From contig NZ_JALIFP010000003.1 in assembly GCF_022867885.1 (NCBI RefSeq), positions 124,001 through 188,000 on the forward strand: DNA of 64,000 bases, read 5' to 3'. A program made the position numbers and the translations under genes. Source of the stretch: Lederbergia sp. NSJ-179 (lineage in GTDB: Bacteria; Bacillota; Bacilli; Bacillales; Bacillaceae_C). Positions 17,847-26,575 of this stretch are shown piece by piece; position 1 is the stretch's first letter; each line of letters begins with the position of its first letter. The notes under the pieces were generated by a model, which was not told where the DNA came from, ran no database searches, and saw only the letters and a program-made list of their open reading frames with translations.

Positions 17847-18452
17847 ATGATTCAACAGTTTTTGGAATGGCTCCAAACGATAGGCCTTCCTGGATTATTT
17901 TTTGTTATGTTTTTAGAGGGGTCTTCCTTACCATTTCCGGGTTTAATTATCGTCCTCTCTTATGGATATATATTGGCACCCGGTTATGGGAGTACGGTTT
18001 TTATCGCCATAGGAATGAGTTTTTCTTATACAATCGCCAGTCTAATCCCTTATTTTTTAGGAAAAAAGGTGGAGGTACACTTTCCGAAGAAATTCAAAAA
18101 GGGATTAGACAAAAGCACGGCCTTTTTTAAACGTTATGGTATATGGAGTATTGCCTTATCTCGTCCTTTTGGTGTGGGAAATTATATTTCTTATGTAGCA
18201 GGAATGAGTAAGGTTCATCTGTTCAAATATATCGTCCTCACATTTTTAGGTATATATCCTTGGTCTTATATTATGATTCTTCTAGGGGATTATTTTAAGG
18301 GGAACTATCAGGCTTTCCAGCAGTATTTTCAATCATACAGCGTCTATGTCTATCTTGTCCTTGGGATCGGGATAACCATTATCGGGTTGATTACATATAA
18401 GAAAGTAACCCATAGAAAAAAGGATTTTTCCAGAATGAAAGAGGGAGGGTAA
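17847..18452 (+). CDS. DedA-family (SNARE-associated/VTT) membrane protein
   Basis: 201 residues. Hallmarks are the FLEGSSLPFPGLIIV segment near residue 25 and the SRPFGVGNYISYVAGMSK segment near residues 106-123, whose Arg is conserved in the family. About five membrane segments. Members flip phospholipids or undecaprenyl phosphate across the membrane. It begins 20 bp after the glycosyltransferase, with SD GAAGGTAA. In this context it may move the glycolipid product or its lipid acceptor; this is inference. Confidence 0.88.
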   Translation: MIQQFLEWLQTIGLPGLFFVMFLEGSSLPFPGLIIVLSYGYILAPGYGSTVFIAIGMSFSYTIASLIPYFLGKKVEVHFPKKFKKGLDKSTAFFKRYGIWSIALSRPFGVGNYISYVAGMSKVHLFKYIVLTFLGIYPWSYIMILLGDYFKGNYQAFQQYFQSYSVYVYLVLGIGITIIGLITYKKVTHRKKDFSRMKEGG

Positions 18453-18458
18453 GAAAAG

Positions 18459-19268
18459 TTGAAGCAAACAGGACTTTCTCTAGGAGGCGGTTCTTTACGG
18501 GGAGTCGCTCATATTGGTGCCTTAAAAGAACTGGTTGATCAGGGGATTACGATTACCCATATTGCCGGAACCAGTGCCGGGTCTGTTGTCGGTGGACTGT
18601 ATGCTTGTGGGATTCAACCGGAAATAATGAAAAGTATGGTTCAGCATTTATCCATCCGTCGTTATCTTGATTTGGCCCTTAATCGCAAGGGAATGCTGAA
18701 AGGAGACAGGATTTATCAGAGCCTGGTGAAATGGACAGATGGGCGACATTTTTCAGATTTAAACATTCCTTTTGCCGTTATCTGTGTCGATTTGATTTCA
18801 GGGGAGATGGTTGTAATTGATTCAGGGGAAGTGGCTTTGGCTATACGGGCGAGCATTGCGATTCCAGGCATATTTTCTCCTGTTGAAATGAATGGTCAAT
18901 TATTGGTAGATGGCTATATTTTAAATAATAATCCAGCGGATATTGTACGCAAAATGGGGGCAGAGAATGTTACCTCTGTCAGAGTACGCAGTACCAATCC
19001 ACATTATCCTACCAATCTATTATCTGTTGTCAATCGCTATATTGATATCGCAAGTCAAAAAAATACAGATCGCTGTTTAGAGCAGTATGCCGACCTGTTA
19101 ATCGATATTGATTTACATGATATTGGTAGATTTGAAACCAAATCTTTGTCTCGGTCAATTACATTAGGACAGCACGAAACAAAGAAGATTTTGCGCCAAA
19201 GAGAGAACGAAATCAACAGTGATAATATTATTTATATGCATGATTGGTTGAATAAAATGCGTGGCTAA
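18459..19268 (+). CDS. Patatin-like phospholipase
   Basis: 269 residues. It has the oxyanion loop GGGSLRG near the N-terminus, the nucleophile elbow GTSAGS (Ser about residue 41) and the dyad Asp in LLVDGYILNNNP (DGY instead of the commoner DGG or DGA). The fold hydrolyses acyl esters of membrane lipids. The TTG start at 18459 follows GAGGGAGGG. It is the third gene of the run, 6 bp after dedA. No signal peptide, so cytosolic or at the inner leaflet. Confidence 0.88.
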   Translation: MKQTGLSLGGGSLRGVAHIGALKELVDQGITITHIAGTSAGSVVGGLYACGIQPEIMKSMVQHLSIRRYLDLALNRKGMLKGDRIYQSLVKWTDGRHFSDLNIPFAVICVDLISGEMVVIDSGEVALAIRASIAIPGIFSPVEMNGQLLVDGYILNNNPADIVRKMGAENVTSVRVRSTNPHYPTNLLSVVNRYIDIASQKNTDRCLEQYADLLIDIDLHDIGRFETKSLSRSITLGQHETKKILRQRENEINSDNIIYMHDWLNKMRG

Positions 19269-19337
19269 CTCTGTTCATAACGAAATTATCTTTTTCTTAT
19301 ATTCTCTACATTGATTGTACCGAGTAGTTACGAATAC

Positions 19338-19382
19338 AAAAAACCCACTTTCAAGTCATCTAGAAATGAAGTGGGGTTTTTG
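19338..19382. terminator. Bidirectional terminator between patatin and mrpG
   Basis: AAAAACCCACTT pairs with AAGTGGGGTTTTT around a 17-nt loop. The A-run and T-run make it work for the plus-strand lipid operon and the minus-strand mrp operon. Confidence 0.8.
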
Positions 19383-19724
19383 TTATTCTTTCGGGTGAAG
19401 AACATCCTTTAATTCATCTTCAATGGTAGAATCCGCTAATTTTACTCTTGATCGATAGGCGGCCCGGATGATCAGGTGACCGGCAACCGGTGAGGTTATA
19501 AAAACAAACACAATCCCAAGAATTAACCGAATATTCACCAGCGATTCTGTAAACAAAAAGTATAGAAAAGCTCCTATGAGTGTTAAAAGAACAGCTAAGG
19601 TAGAACTTTTTGTTGCTGCATGAGAACGAGTATAAACATCTGGAAATCGAATAATGCCGATGGCACTAATGACGCTAATGATACTACCAATTAATATGAG
19701 GAGAACGGTGATAAATTCACTCAT
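19383..19724 (-). CDS. mrpG: Na+/H+ antiporter subunit G (MrpG)
   Basis: 113 residues and three helices. The ATG at 19724 overlaps the mrpF stop region (AAATGAGTGA), so translation is coupled; a longer frame upstream lies inside mrpF. The IGSIISVISAIGIIRFPDVY segment is typical of MnhG/PhaG. Last gene of the seven-gene mrp operon; its stop codon directly borders the terminator. Confidence 0.93.
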   Translation of the reverse strand: MSEFITVLLILIGSIISVISAIGIIRFPDVYTRSHAATKSSTLAVLLTLIGAFLYFLFTESLVNIRLILGIVFVFITSPVAGHLIIRAAYRSRVKLADSTIEDELKDVLHPKE

Positions 19725-20001
19725 TTCGCTTACGTTCAATGATAACACCTCTCTCGATGAATTTTGAAAAGGCAATCGTACTAATAAAGGAAAGGATGCC
19801 GATTACGAGAATCACCTCTAAAAAAGCTTTTGTTTTAAGAGCAATTGATATGACCGCAATGACTGCAATCAGATTTACGCCAATCATATCGAGAGCGATC
19901 ACTCGATCAGGGATAGAAGGGCCTTTTATAATCCGATAAAGCGCAATGGCGATGGCAACTCCAAATAAAGAGAGAGCTGTAAGCAGCATTATTTTAATCA
20001 C
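19717..20001 (-). CDS. mrpF: Na+/H+ antiporter subunit F (MrpF)
   Basis: 94 residues and three helices; RIIKGPSIPDRVIALDMIGV is the MnhF signature. It starts with GTG overlapping the mrpE stop codon by one base, with SD GAGGTG, and overlaps mrpG by 8 bp. Confidence 0.94.
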   Translation of the reverse strand: MIKIMLLTALSLFGVAIAIALYRIIKGPSIPDRVIALDMIGVNLIAVIAVISIALKTKAFLEVILVIGILSFISTIAFSKFIERGVIIERKRNE

Positions 20002-20483
20002 TAGCGTGTCACCTCCATAATGGCTTTTTCAAATTTCCCTAATGAGCGTAAAAGAAAATCCTTATATCGATCGATATCCAAAGCATGTATATACAGTGTA
20101 TCTCCTTCCGGTGATACCTCCATGACGACCGAACCAGGTGTTAAAGTAAGTAACATCGAAAGAGTTGTGACTTCCCCATCACTTTTCAACTTCGTTCGGT
20201 ACTTAAAAATCCCTGGTTGAATATCTATTTTCGGACTTAAAATATGCTTCATGACAAGAAAGGCGGATTGAAATAACTCAGAATTAAAAATAAAGATGAG
20301 TTTTACAATGAAATAAAATCGTTGTAAATAAAATTGCTTCCTAAAAAATCGCTGCATCAAAAAGACAATCACAATCCCTACTAGATACCCAGCAAAAAAG
20401 GTAGAAAGTCTAAATTCATCTTCATCATTCAGTAGCATCCAAAGAAAGGCAATAAATAAATTCATGATAAACTGCGCGGGCAT
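20001..20483 (-). CDS. mrpE: Na+/H+ antiporter subunit E (MrpE)
   Basis: 160 residues with two to three N-terminal helices and a cytoplasmic domain containing LTPGSVVMEVSPEGDTLYIH, a conserved MrpE motif. It lies 27 bp after mrpD, the largest gap in the operon, with SD AAGAGGTG. Confidence 0.94.
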   Translation of the reverse strand: MPAQFIMNLFIAFLWMLLNDEDEFRLSTFFAGYLVGIVIVFLMQRFFRKQFYLQRFYFIVKLIFIFNSELFQSAFLVMKHILSPKIDIQPGIFKYRTKLKSDGEVTTLSMLLTLTPGSVVMEVSPEGDTLYIHALDIDRYKDFLLRSLGKFEKAIMEVTR

Positions 20484-20510
20484 AACGATTCACCTCTTCT
20501 TTCCACTTAT

Positions 20511-21998
20511 CTATGGGCTGTTTCCATCCAAAATCGCTTCAATGTAAACATGAGGATTCATTAAGGTATGAGCGGCATCACGAACATAAGGGGAAAGGAA
20601 TTCGGTTCCCAATCCGAGCCCAACTGTTCCTGCTGTAAGTAGAACACATGGAATGATCCAACCCTTTTTTAAGGGTGTCTCATCCTCGATACTAATAATC
20701 GTTTCTCCCCAAAAGCTATGGAGAAAAACTCGCAGGAGTGAGTAGAGAACAAAAATACTAGAAATAATCGCAAGAGCTGTCAGGAGATAATGGCCTGTAT
20801 CAATCGCCCCTTTTCCGATCAATACCTTTCCGATAAATCCACTAAGCGGGGGAATCCCTGCTAATGACAGCATTACGATAAAAAATAGCCACCCTAGTAA
20901 AGGATAATTTCCGATAAGTCCACTCATTCTATCGATTCTGGCCGTGCCAGTTAAGGAAATCACTGTTCCTCCTATTAAATATAATAAGGCTTTGACAATC
21001 ATGTCATGAACGAGATAATAGATCGAACCTTCCATGGCTTCCGGCGTGGAAACAGCTAATCCTACTAAAATGAATCCGACCGCAATCACAACGTTAAATG
21101 AAATGATCTGCCGCAGATCTTTATAGGCCAGCGCTCCAATACTGCCGGCAATTAAAGTAAGACCAGCCATCACACCCATGATTGTATGAGTAATCATCGG
21201 CTCATGATAGAAAAGCAATGTAAAGATACGAAATAGGGAATAGATCCCAACCTTTGTTAATAATGCCCCGAATAAAGCGGCGATAGCCGTTGGTAGAGCG
21301 CTATAAGTTCCAGGAAGCCAGAAGTAAAGTACTAACCCTGCTTTTAAACTAAAGACAATGAGGAATAGAATACTAATCACAGTTAATAAGGGGGTTTGTC
21401 CAACATCTGCAATTCTGACTGATAAATGAGCCATATTCAAGGTTCCCAATGTGCCATAGAGATAGGCAATTGCTACAAGAAGTAACCAGGAAGAAAGGAC
21501 ATTAATAGCAATATACTTGATCGATTCCTTTAGCTGCTTTTTTGTTCCACCAATTGCAGCGAGAATATAAGAGGCTAATAACATCACTTCAAAACAAACA
21601 TAGAGATTAAAAAGATCTCCTGTCAAAAAAGCCCCATTCACACCGGCAATCATGAAAAAAACAAAGGGATAAAGAAACAATTGTTCAAGTTTTGCATCAA
21701 CAGAATGAAAAGCATATAGTAAGCAAACGGCTGTAACCATCAGTGTTGTCGTCACAAGGAGGATCGCAAAGGAATCCGCTACAAAAAGGATACCAAAAGG
21801 TGGTTTCCAGCCTCCGAAATCCAGCCTAAGAATGCCCGCTGATTGAATATGGTGTAAAAGGAAAATACTGATGCAGATCGTTATGACGATGGAACACATA
21901 CTCAACCATCTTTGGATCCGAACATAGCGCCGGAAAAAAACTAACAGAATCCCCGTTAAAATTGGAATCACCATAGGTAAAACAACCATATTATTCAT
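20511..21998 (-). CDS. mrpD: Na+/H+ antiporter subunit D (MrpD)
   Basis: 495 residues, about 14 helices. It is homologous to the NuoM/NuoN proton-pumping subunits of complex I; the AIGGTKKQLKESIKYIAINV and LYFWLPGTYSALPTAIAALF regions carry the conserved Lys and helix-break residues. It starts 8 bp inside the mrpC reading frame. Confidence 0.95.
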   Translation of the reverse strand: MNNMVVLPMVIPILTGILLVFFRRYVRIQRWLSMCSIVITICISIFLLHHIQSAGILRLDFGGWKPPFGILFVADSFAILLVTTTLMVTAVCLLYAFHSVDAKLEQLFLYPFVFFMIAGVNGAFLTGDLFNLYVCFEVMLLASYILAAIGGTKKQLKESIKYIAINVLSSWLLLVAIAYLYGTLGTLNMAHLSVRIADVGQTPLLTVISILFLIVFSLKAGLVLYFWLPGTYSALPTAIAALFGALLTKVGIYSLFRIFTLLFYHEPMITHTIMGVMAGLTLIAGSIGALAYKDLRQIISFNVVIAVGFILVGLAVSTPEAMEGSIYYLVHDMIVKALLYLIGGTVISLTGTARIDRMSGLIGNYPLLGWLFFIVMLSLAGIPPLSGFIGKVLIGKGAIDTGHYLLTALAIISSIFVLYSLLRVFLHSFWGETIISIEDETPLKKGWIIPCVLLTAGTVGLGLGTEFLSPYVRDAAHTLMNPHVYIEAILDGNSP

Positions 21999-22329
21999 CG
22001 CGAACCCCTCTTAAACCGTCCAATTGATCAGAACCAACTTTACGATACGTACGATAAGCTAATACTAAGAACAAGGCTGTTACCGCAAATCCGATCACAA
22101 TCGATGTCAGAATAAGGGCTTGTGGAAGGGCATCCGTATAGGCAATGGGCTTTTCTCCAACAATCGGGACACTCCCCGTTTTCAGCCCTCCCATTGTTAT
22201 AATGAGCAAATGAGCGGCATGAGAGAAAATGGCAGATCCCAGTATCACTCGAATCAAATTTTTAGAAAGAAATAAATAGGTAGCGATCATAACTAAAATC
22301 CCTGCTAGGATGATTATTAATGTTTCCAT
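21991..22329 (-). CDS. mrpC: Na+/H+ antiporter subunit C (MrpC)
   Basis: 112 residues, three helices, homologous to NuoK. The central LGSAIFSHAAHLLIITMGG and DALPQALILTSIVIGFA segments are diagnostic. Its start codon follows the mrpB stop codon with no gap. Confidence 0.95.
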   Translation of the reverse strand: METLIIILAGILVMIATYLFLSKNLIRVILGSAIFSHAAHLLIITMGGLKTGSVPIVGEKPIAYTDALPQALILTSIVIGFAVTALFLVLAYRTYRKVGSDQLDGLRGVRDE

Positions 22330-22755
22330 TTACTCCACATCCTTACTAATACTTGAAATAATGGTGATAACGACTCCGACTACCACTAAGGCAACCCCCG
22401 CTTCAAATATCGTCACTGTTGTAAGTTCCGTTTCTCCAAGCAGAGGAAGATGAAAGGAATGAAAGACTTGCTTTAAGAAGGGAGCGCCAAAAAGTATGCC
22501 TCCTAATCCAGTTGAAACAGCGATGAAGGCGCCTAATGCTCCTACTAATTTAAAATCAAAGGGAATGACTTTTTCGACTGCTTCCATATCAAAAGCAAGA
22601 CAAAGTAAGACAACGGCTGCTGCCAGAACGAGCCCGCCGATAAAGCCGCCTCCCGGACTATTATGACCGGATAGAAAGAGATAGACAGCGAGTGTCAATA
22701 TAATAAAGACAACGACTTTTGTGACCGTTTGTAAAATAACATCATTGATCTTCAA
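22330..22755 (-). CDS. mrpB: Na+/H+ antiporter subunit B (MrpB)
   Basis: 141 residues from a TTG at 22755, chosen because AAGGAGGAAG lies just upstream and the N-terminus (KINDVILQTVTKVVVFIIL) then aligns with known MrpB. Four helices; LFLSGHNSPGGGFIGGLV is the family signature. The start overlaps the mrpA end by 14 bp. A longer in-frame extension up to 22863 lies inside mrpA and is unlikely. Confidence 0.93.
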   Translation of the reverse strand: MKINDVILQTVTKVVVFIILTLAVYLFLSGHNSPGGGFIGGLVLAAAVVLLCLAFDMEAVEKVIPFDFKLVGALGAFIAVSTGLGGILFGAPFLKQVFHSFHLPLLGETELTTVTIFEAGVALVVVGVVITIISSISKDVE

Positions 22756-25153
22756 GCTTTTCTTCCTCCTTAGGAACTTTTCGTTGAATAAGACTATAGA
22801 CACCAATCCCCGCAATAAAGAGGACGACCACTTCGAGCATCGTATCAAAAGCTCTGAAGTCACCTAAAATGACATTGACAATGTTTTTTCCACCTGCAAG
22901 CTCATAGGCATTTTCAAAATACTTAGAGATGGTTTCAAATAATGTTCCACTATTTACCGCTAAAGCGACAAGGATGAAAAGACTGCCTACAGAGATGGAG
23001 ATAAGGATATTAGTGATTTTTGTCCTGTTTGTCGTTTTCTCTTTTTTCCATTCTGGAAGGAAGTAATAACAGAGTAAAAACAAGACCGTCGATATTGTCT
23101 CCACCACAAGCTGCGTGAGGGCTAAGTCAGGGGCACGAAACAATACGAATAGAACGGCGATCATGTAGCCAAGCACGCTATTTAATAGGATGGCCGTAAC
23201 ACGCGATTTGGCAAACAATATTGAAATTCCCGCGATCACCATGACAATGACAATGATCCATTCGTATGCTCGGATCGGTGCATCCCCCGAAGGGTCAAAA
23301 GAAAATGCGTCTGTGAAGAAGAAGATTCCACCTGTCACTATAATGAGAAAAAGAAAGATATAGACCAAGTAATCTCTTAGATATCCCGTCATATAAAATT
23401 TTGTTAACGAGGAAGAACGCGTCTCTAATTGTTCTAATAGATTTTCGTATAAAGCATTAAAGCCCCACCTCTCTGAAAATAAGGAATAGACTCCCTTCCA
23501 TCTTCGGAAAGAGCGGTACAAGAGTGTGCCAAGAATAATGACACCTATCGTCATCCAAATTTCCATATTCCATCCATGCCAAGGAGAAATAGGCTGACGT
23601 AAATCAAATGATGGCGTGAAGGTTGGAAAGATACTTTGCATGGCTGGAGTTATGAGATAATCCCCTAATAGATTTGGGAAAAAGAAAATACTGATGACAA
23701 GCATGGCTAATAGCACAGGAGAAATTAACATCCCAATCGGTGCCTCATGCGCCTCATGTTCCAATTTTTCCGCCTGATAAGGTCCTGTAAAAGTTCTAAA
23801 CACAAAAATCATACAATAGACAAAGGTTAAGGTGCTTCCTATCCAAGCGATAATTGGAAAAAGAACTCCCCATGTATGTAAAGAAAAAAGATCAAGTTGA
23901 TGGATGTTCAATACTGCTGTAAAGAACATTTCCTTACTTAAAAATCCATTAAAAGGGGGTAATCCGGCCATGGAGAAACTGCCGATTAGAGCCACTGTAA
24001 AGGTAATCGGCATTAAGGATATCAGACCCCCAAGCCTACGTATATCCCGGGTGCCCAATTCATGGTCAACGATTCCAACAATCATGAATAGCGCACCTTT
24101 GAAGGTAGAGTGATTCATCAGATGAAAAAGGGCAGCAAACGTAGCAAGTGTAAAGGGCACCGAATTTTCATTTACACCTAAATGGTAGGCGATCGATCCT
24201 AAACCAAGTAAGCTCATAATTAGTCCAAGCTGGCTGACAGTGGAAAAAGCAAGCAATGCTTTTAAATCTGTTTGCCTGATGGCTCTAAAGGATCCCCAAA
24301 ACATGGTGATTAGTCCGACACCGCTCACTAACCAGAACCATAAGTCTTCACCGCCAAAAATCGGTGTAAAGCGGGCTACCAAATAAAGTCCTGCTTTGAC
24401 CATTGTGGCAGAATGTAAATAAGCACTAACAGGCGTGGGGGCTTCCATCGCATCCGGTAACCAAATATGGAATGGAAATTGAGCTGATTTCGTAAAGGCA
24501 CCAATCAAAATTAACACTAAGGCAGGCACGAATAAGGGATGGTCGACATATTGATCAATAGATGCAATAATGTCCCGAATACTCGTTGAAGCCGTCATGG
24601 AATAAAGCATGATAAAACCCGTTAGCATCGAAAATCCACCGCTAACGGTGATTAATAATGCCTTTTGAGCGCCATTCCTCGACCCCTTTCGATAATACCA
24701 AAAGGCGATTAATAGGAACGAAGAGATACTGGTTAATTCCCAAAACACATATAAAACAAATAAATTTTCTGAAAAAACAACACCTAGCATTGCGGTCATA
24801 AATAACAGTAAGTACAAATAAAAGGAATGAAGGGATTCTTTTGATGATAAATAATAAATAGAATAGAGGATAACCAGGCTGCCAATCCCCGTTATTAATA
24901 AACCAAAGATTAAACTAAGTCCATCAAGATAAGTCGTGAAATGAATGCCATAAGCGGGAATCCATTCTATTGTGTGTAGATACGTACTTCCTGACGCAAT
25001 AGAGGGGATGTAACTAGAAATAATGACAAATAGAACAATGGGTACAGCAAGAACGAACCACCCGATATGAAAAGGAAGCTTTTTTTTTGAAAGGAAAGGT
25101 AAACATGCTGCGACCAAAAGAGGGATAATCATTGTTATGTTGATCGATAACAA
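22742..25153 (-). CDS. mrpA: Na+/H+ antiporter subunit A (MrpA)
   Basis: 803 residues. The first ~500 are a NuoL-like proton channel (FWELTSISSFLLIAFW; HIWLPDAMEAPTPVSAYLHS), and the C-terminal part carries the MrpA-specific DUF4040 region with LNSVLGYMIAVLFVLFRAPD. With subunits B-G it forms the Mrp complex that exchanges cytoplasmic Na+ for H+, central to alkali and salt tolerance. The TTG at 25153 has GGAGG 8 bp upstream; an earlier TTG at 25168 overlaps that SD. Confidence 0.95.
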   Translation of the reverse strand: MLSINITMIIPLLVAACLPFLSKKKLPFHIGWFVLAVPIVLFVIISSYIPSIASGSTYLHTIEWIPAYGIHFTTYLDGLSLIFGLLITGIGSLVILYSIYYLSSKESLHSFYLYLLLFMTAMLGVVFSENLFVLYVFWELTSISSFLLIAFWYYRKGSRNGAQKALLITVSGGFSMLTGFIMLYSMTASTSIRDIIASIDQYVDHPLFVPALVLILIGAFTKSAQFPFHIWLPDAMEAPTPVSAYLHSATMVKAGLYLVARFTPIFGGEDLWFWLVSGVGLITMFWGSFRAIRQTDLKALLAFSTVSQLGLIMSLLGLGSIAYHLGVNENSVPFTLATFAALFHLMNHSTFKGALFMIVGIVDHELGTRDIRRLGGLISLMPITFTVALIGSFSMAGLPPFNGFLSKEMFFTAVLNIHQLDLFSLHTWGVLFPIIAWIGSTLTFVYCMIFVFRTFTGPYQAEKLEHEAHEAPIGMLISPVLLAMLVISIFFFPNLLGDYLITPAMQSIFPTFTPSFDLRQPISPWHGWNMEIWMTIGVIILGTLLYRSFRRWKGVYSLFSERWGFNALYENLLEQLETRSSSLTKFYMTGYLRDYLVYIFLFLIIVTGGIFFFTDAFSFDPSGDAPIRAYEWIIVIVMVIAGISILFAKSRVTAILLNSVLGYMIAVLFVLFRAPDLALTQLVVETISTVLFLLCYYFLPEWKKEKTTNRTKITNILISISVGSLFILVALAVNSGTLFETISKYFENAYELAGGKNIVNVILGDFRAFDTMLEVVVLFIAGIGVYSLIQRKVPKEEEKLEDQ

Positions 25154-25405
25154 AAGTGAAACCTCCAATCTGTTTTGCCTCTATGATGTTTGGGCGTTCT
25201 GACTCCCAAAAAGCACTAAAAGAACAGAAAACCAATAAAAATGGTGGGAAATAGACTGCGTTGATCTATGGCAAGAATGACTTGACAGTTATACGACAAG
25301 ATGACTTAAGGGATTGGATATAGTAAGCGAAAAGGCCTTGCCTTCACCTATTCTTTCCACTTTTGCCAAAAGACGCAGTATGCCCCTATACATTTCTTGT
25401 TAGAT

Positions 25406-25432
25406 GTGTATACTATATACAATAGTATACAC
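25406..25432. promoter_or_regulatory. Perfect 27-bp palindrome between mrpA and the USP gene
   Basis: GTGTATACTAT-ATACA-ATAGTATACAC, with 11-bp perfect arms. It stands in a 455-bp intergenic region, about 250 bp before mrpA and 175 bp before the USP gene. Its form (GTATAC half-sites) suits a dimeric repressor such as a GntR-family protein. The regulator is not identified. Nothing else recognisable lies at 25170-25400. Confidence 0.5.
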
Positions 25433-25459
25433 GAAACAAAATAAGAGCGCACTTCAGAT

Positions 25460-25558
25460 GATTGTGAACTACCCACCATTTAGATTCTGACGAAGCTTAA
25501 AGTGAGGGCTTGTGAGGAGCAAGTCTTGGCTATCGCCATTCACAATCCTTGAGGTGGG
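25460..25558 (+). ncRNA. Pseudoknot-forming element, possible IS200/IS605 omega-RNA-like remnant or leader RNA
   Basis: Two interlocking complementarities are visible: GATTGTGAA (25460) with TTCACAATC (25539-25547), and CCCACC (25472-25477) with GGTGGG (25553-25558). In the order a-b-a'-b' they make a pseudoknot. Between them CTTG/CAAG forms a small hairpin. The CTACCCACC...GGTGGGGGATTTCATTC arrangement resembles right ends of IS200/IS605-type elements. No tnpB or tnpA is adjacent. It ends 50 bp before the USP start codon, so a regulatory leader is the alternative. Confidence 0.45.
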
Positions 25559-25608
25559 GGATTTCATTCGGAGTTCTGTTGAATAGCAAATTAAGAGGTG
25601 AAACGGTC

Positions 25609-26277
25609 ATGAAAAACGTAAAGGGTCGTATGGATGAGTGTATTCTTGTTTGTGTCTATTACGGTCCGAACGGGGAGCGTCTGATTCGGCGTGGGTCCAA
25701 AATAGCCAATATGTTAAATTGTCCTTTCTATATATTAACGGTTGATCCACTTCCATACGATGAATTTGACGCGGAAAAGTCTGGGTACGTGGAACGGTGG
25801 AAAGAGTTAGCAGATGAGTTAGGGGCGGAGAAGTTCATACTGCGAGATAATGAAAAGCGACCTTCCGCAAAAGTGATCGCTAATGTAGCGCATCACTGTA
25901 ATATTACGCAAATCGTTATTGGAGAAACCGCCCAAAATAGATGGGAAGAAATAACGAAAGGGTCTTTTATCAATGTGTTGCTAAGAGAAGTCTCTTTCGT
26001 TGATATTCATATCGTTTCCGTTGACCGTACGATTAAAAGTGAAGAAGATGCCATTTATGAAAAGGGTGTTCGTTGCTTTCTCATAAAGGATGACAACGGC
26101 GGTTATCAGCTTAGCTTCACCCTATCCAAACGTTCCTGTTTTGAAGGAATTTTCTATAAGGAAATTGGAACAGATTTCAATAATGGAGTATTTAAAATTA
26201 TAGTGAACGGAAAAACTTGCCAAATTCACGTTACCGACAATAAAATTACAGAGCCGGAGAAACTTCCTGCTTGTTAA
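25609..26277 (+). CDS. USP-domain protein related to the KdpD sensor's UspA-like domain
   Basis: 222 residues. Residues ~8-135 form a UspA-like alpha/beta domain (ECILVCVYYGPNGERLIRRG; ITQIVIGETAQNRWEEITKG), the version found in KdpD potassium sensors. There is no N-terminal KdpD ATP-binding domain and no kinase core. The remaining ~80 residues are an unfamiliar C-terminal domain. The ATG at 25609 has SD AGAGGTG; a TTG/ATG frame to 25549 runs into the structured element. Function is probably nucleotide or stress sensing. Confidence 0.7.
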   Translation: MKNVKGRMDECILVCVYYGPNGERLIRRGSKIANMLNCPFYILTVDPLPYDEFDAEKSGYVERWKELADELGAEKFILRDNEKRPSAKVIANVAHHCNITQIVIGETAQNRWEEITKGSFINVLLREVSFVDIHIVSVDRTIKSEEDAIYEKGVRCFLIKDDNGGYQLSFTLSKRSCFEGIFYKEIGTDFNNGVFKIIVNGKTCQIHVTDNKITEPEKLPAC

Positions 26278-26406
26278 AAATAGGACGCTACGTTGAGTCA
26301 TGCGTGATGACGCCTTCATGGTCAATGAATGGGTATGTGCACCATAAGGCGTTCACAGTTAAGAAATTTTCGTTTTCCTACGTTGGTTCGTGCACTAGAT
26401 AGTGAT

Positions 26407-26451
26407 GCTGTTTCAAAATGGGTATAAAATCCCGTTTGAAACAGCTTTTTT
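26407..26451 (+). terminator. Terminator after the USP gene
   Basis: GCTGTTTCAAAATGGG pairs with CCCGTTTGAAACAGC and is followed by TTTTTT. Confidence 0.85.
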
Positions 26452-26575
26452 GACTTTTGTTAAAACCGTTTGTTCTATTACCCCCCCCTTATAATGCCAG
26501 TTAAGAAAATTTTAATCATTGTTTATAGTGTTTTAATAATTTCATTTTAAACTAAAGATGAAAGCTGGTGAGGAA

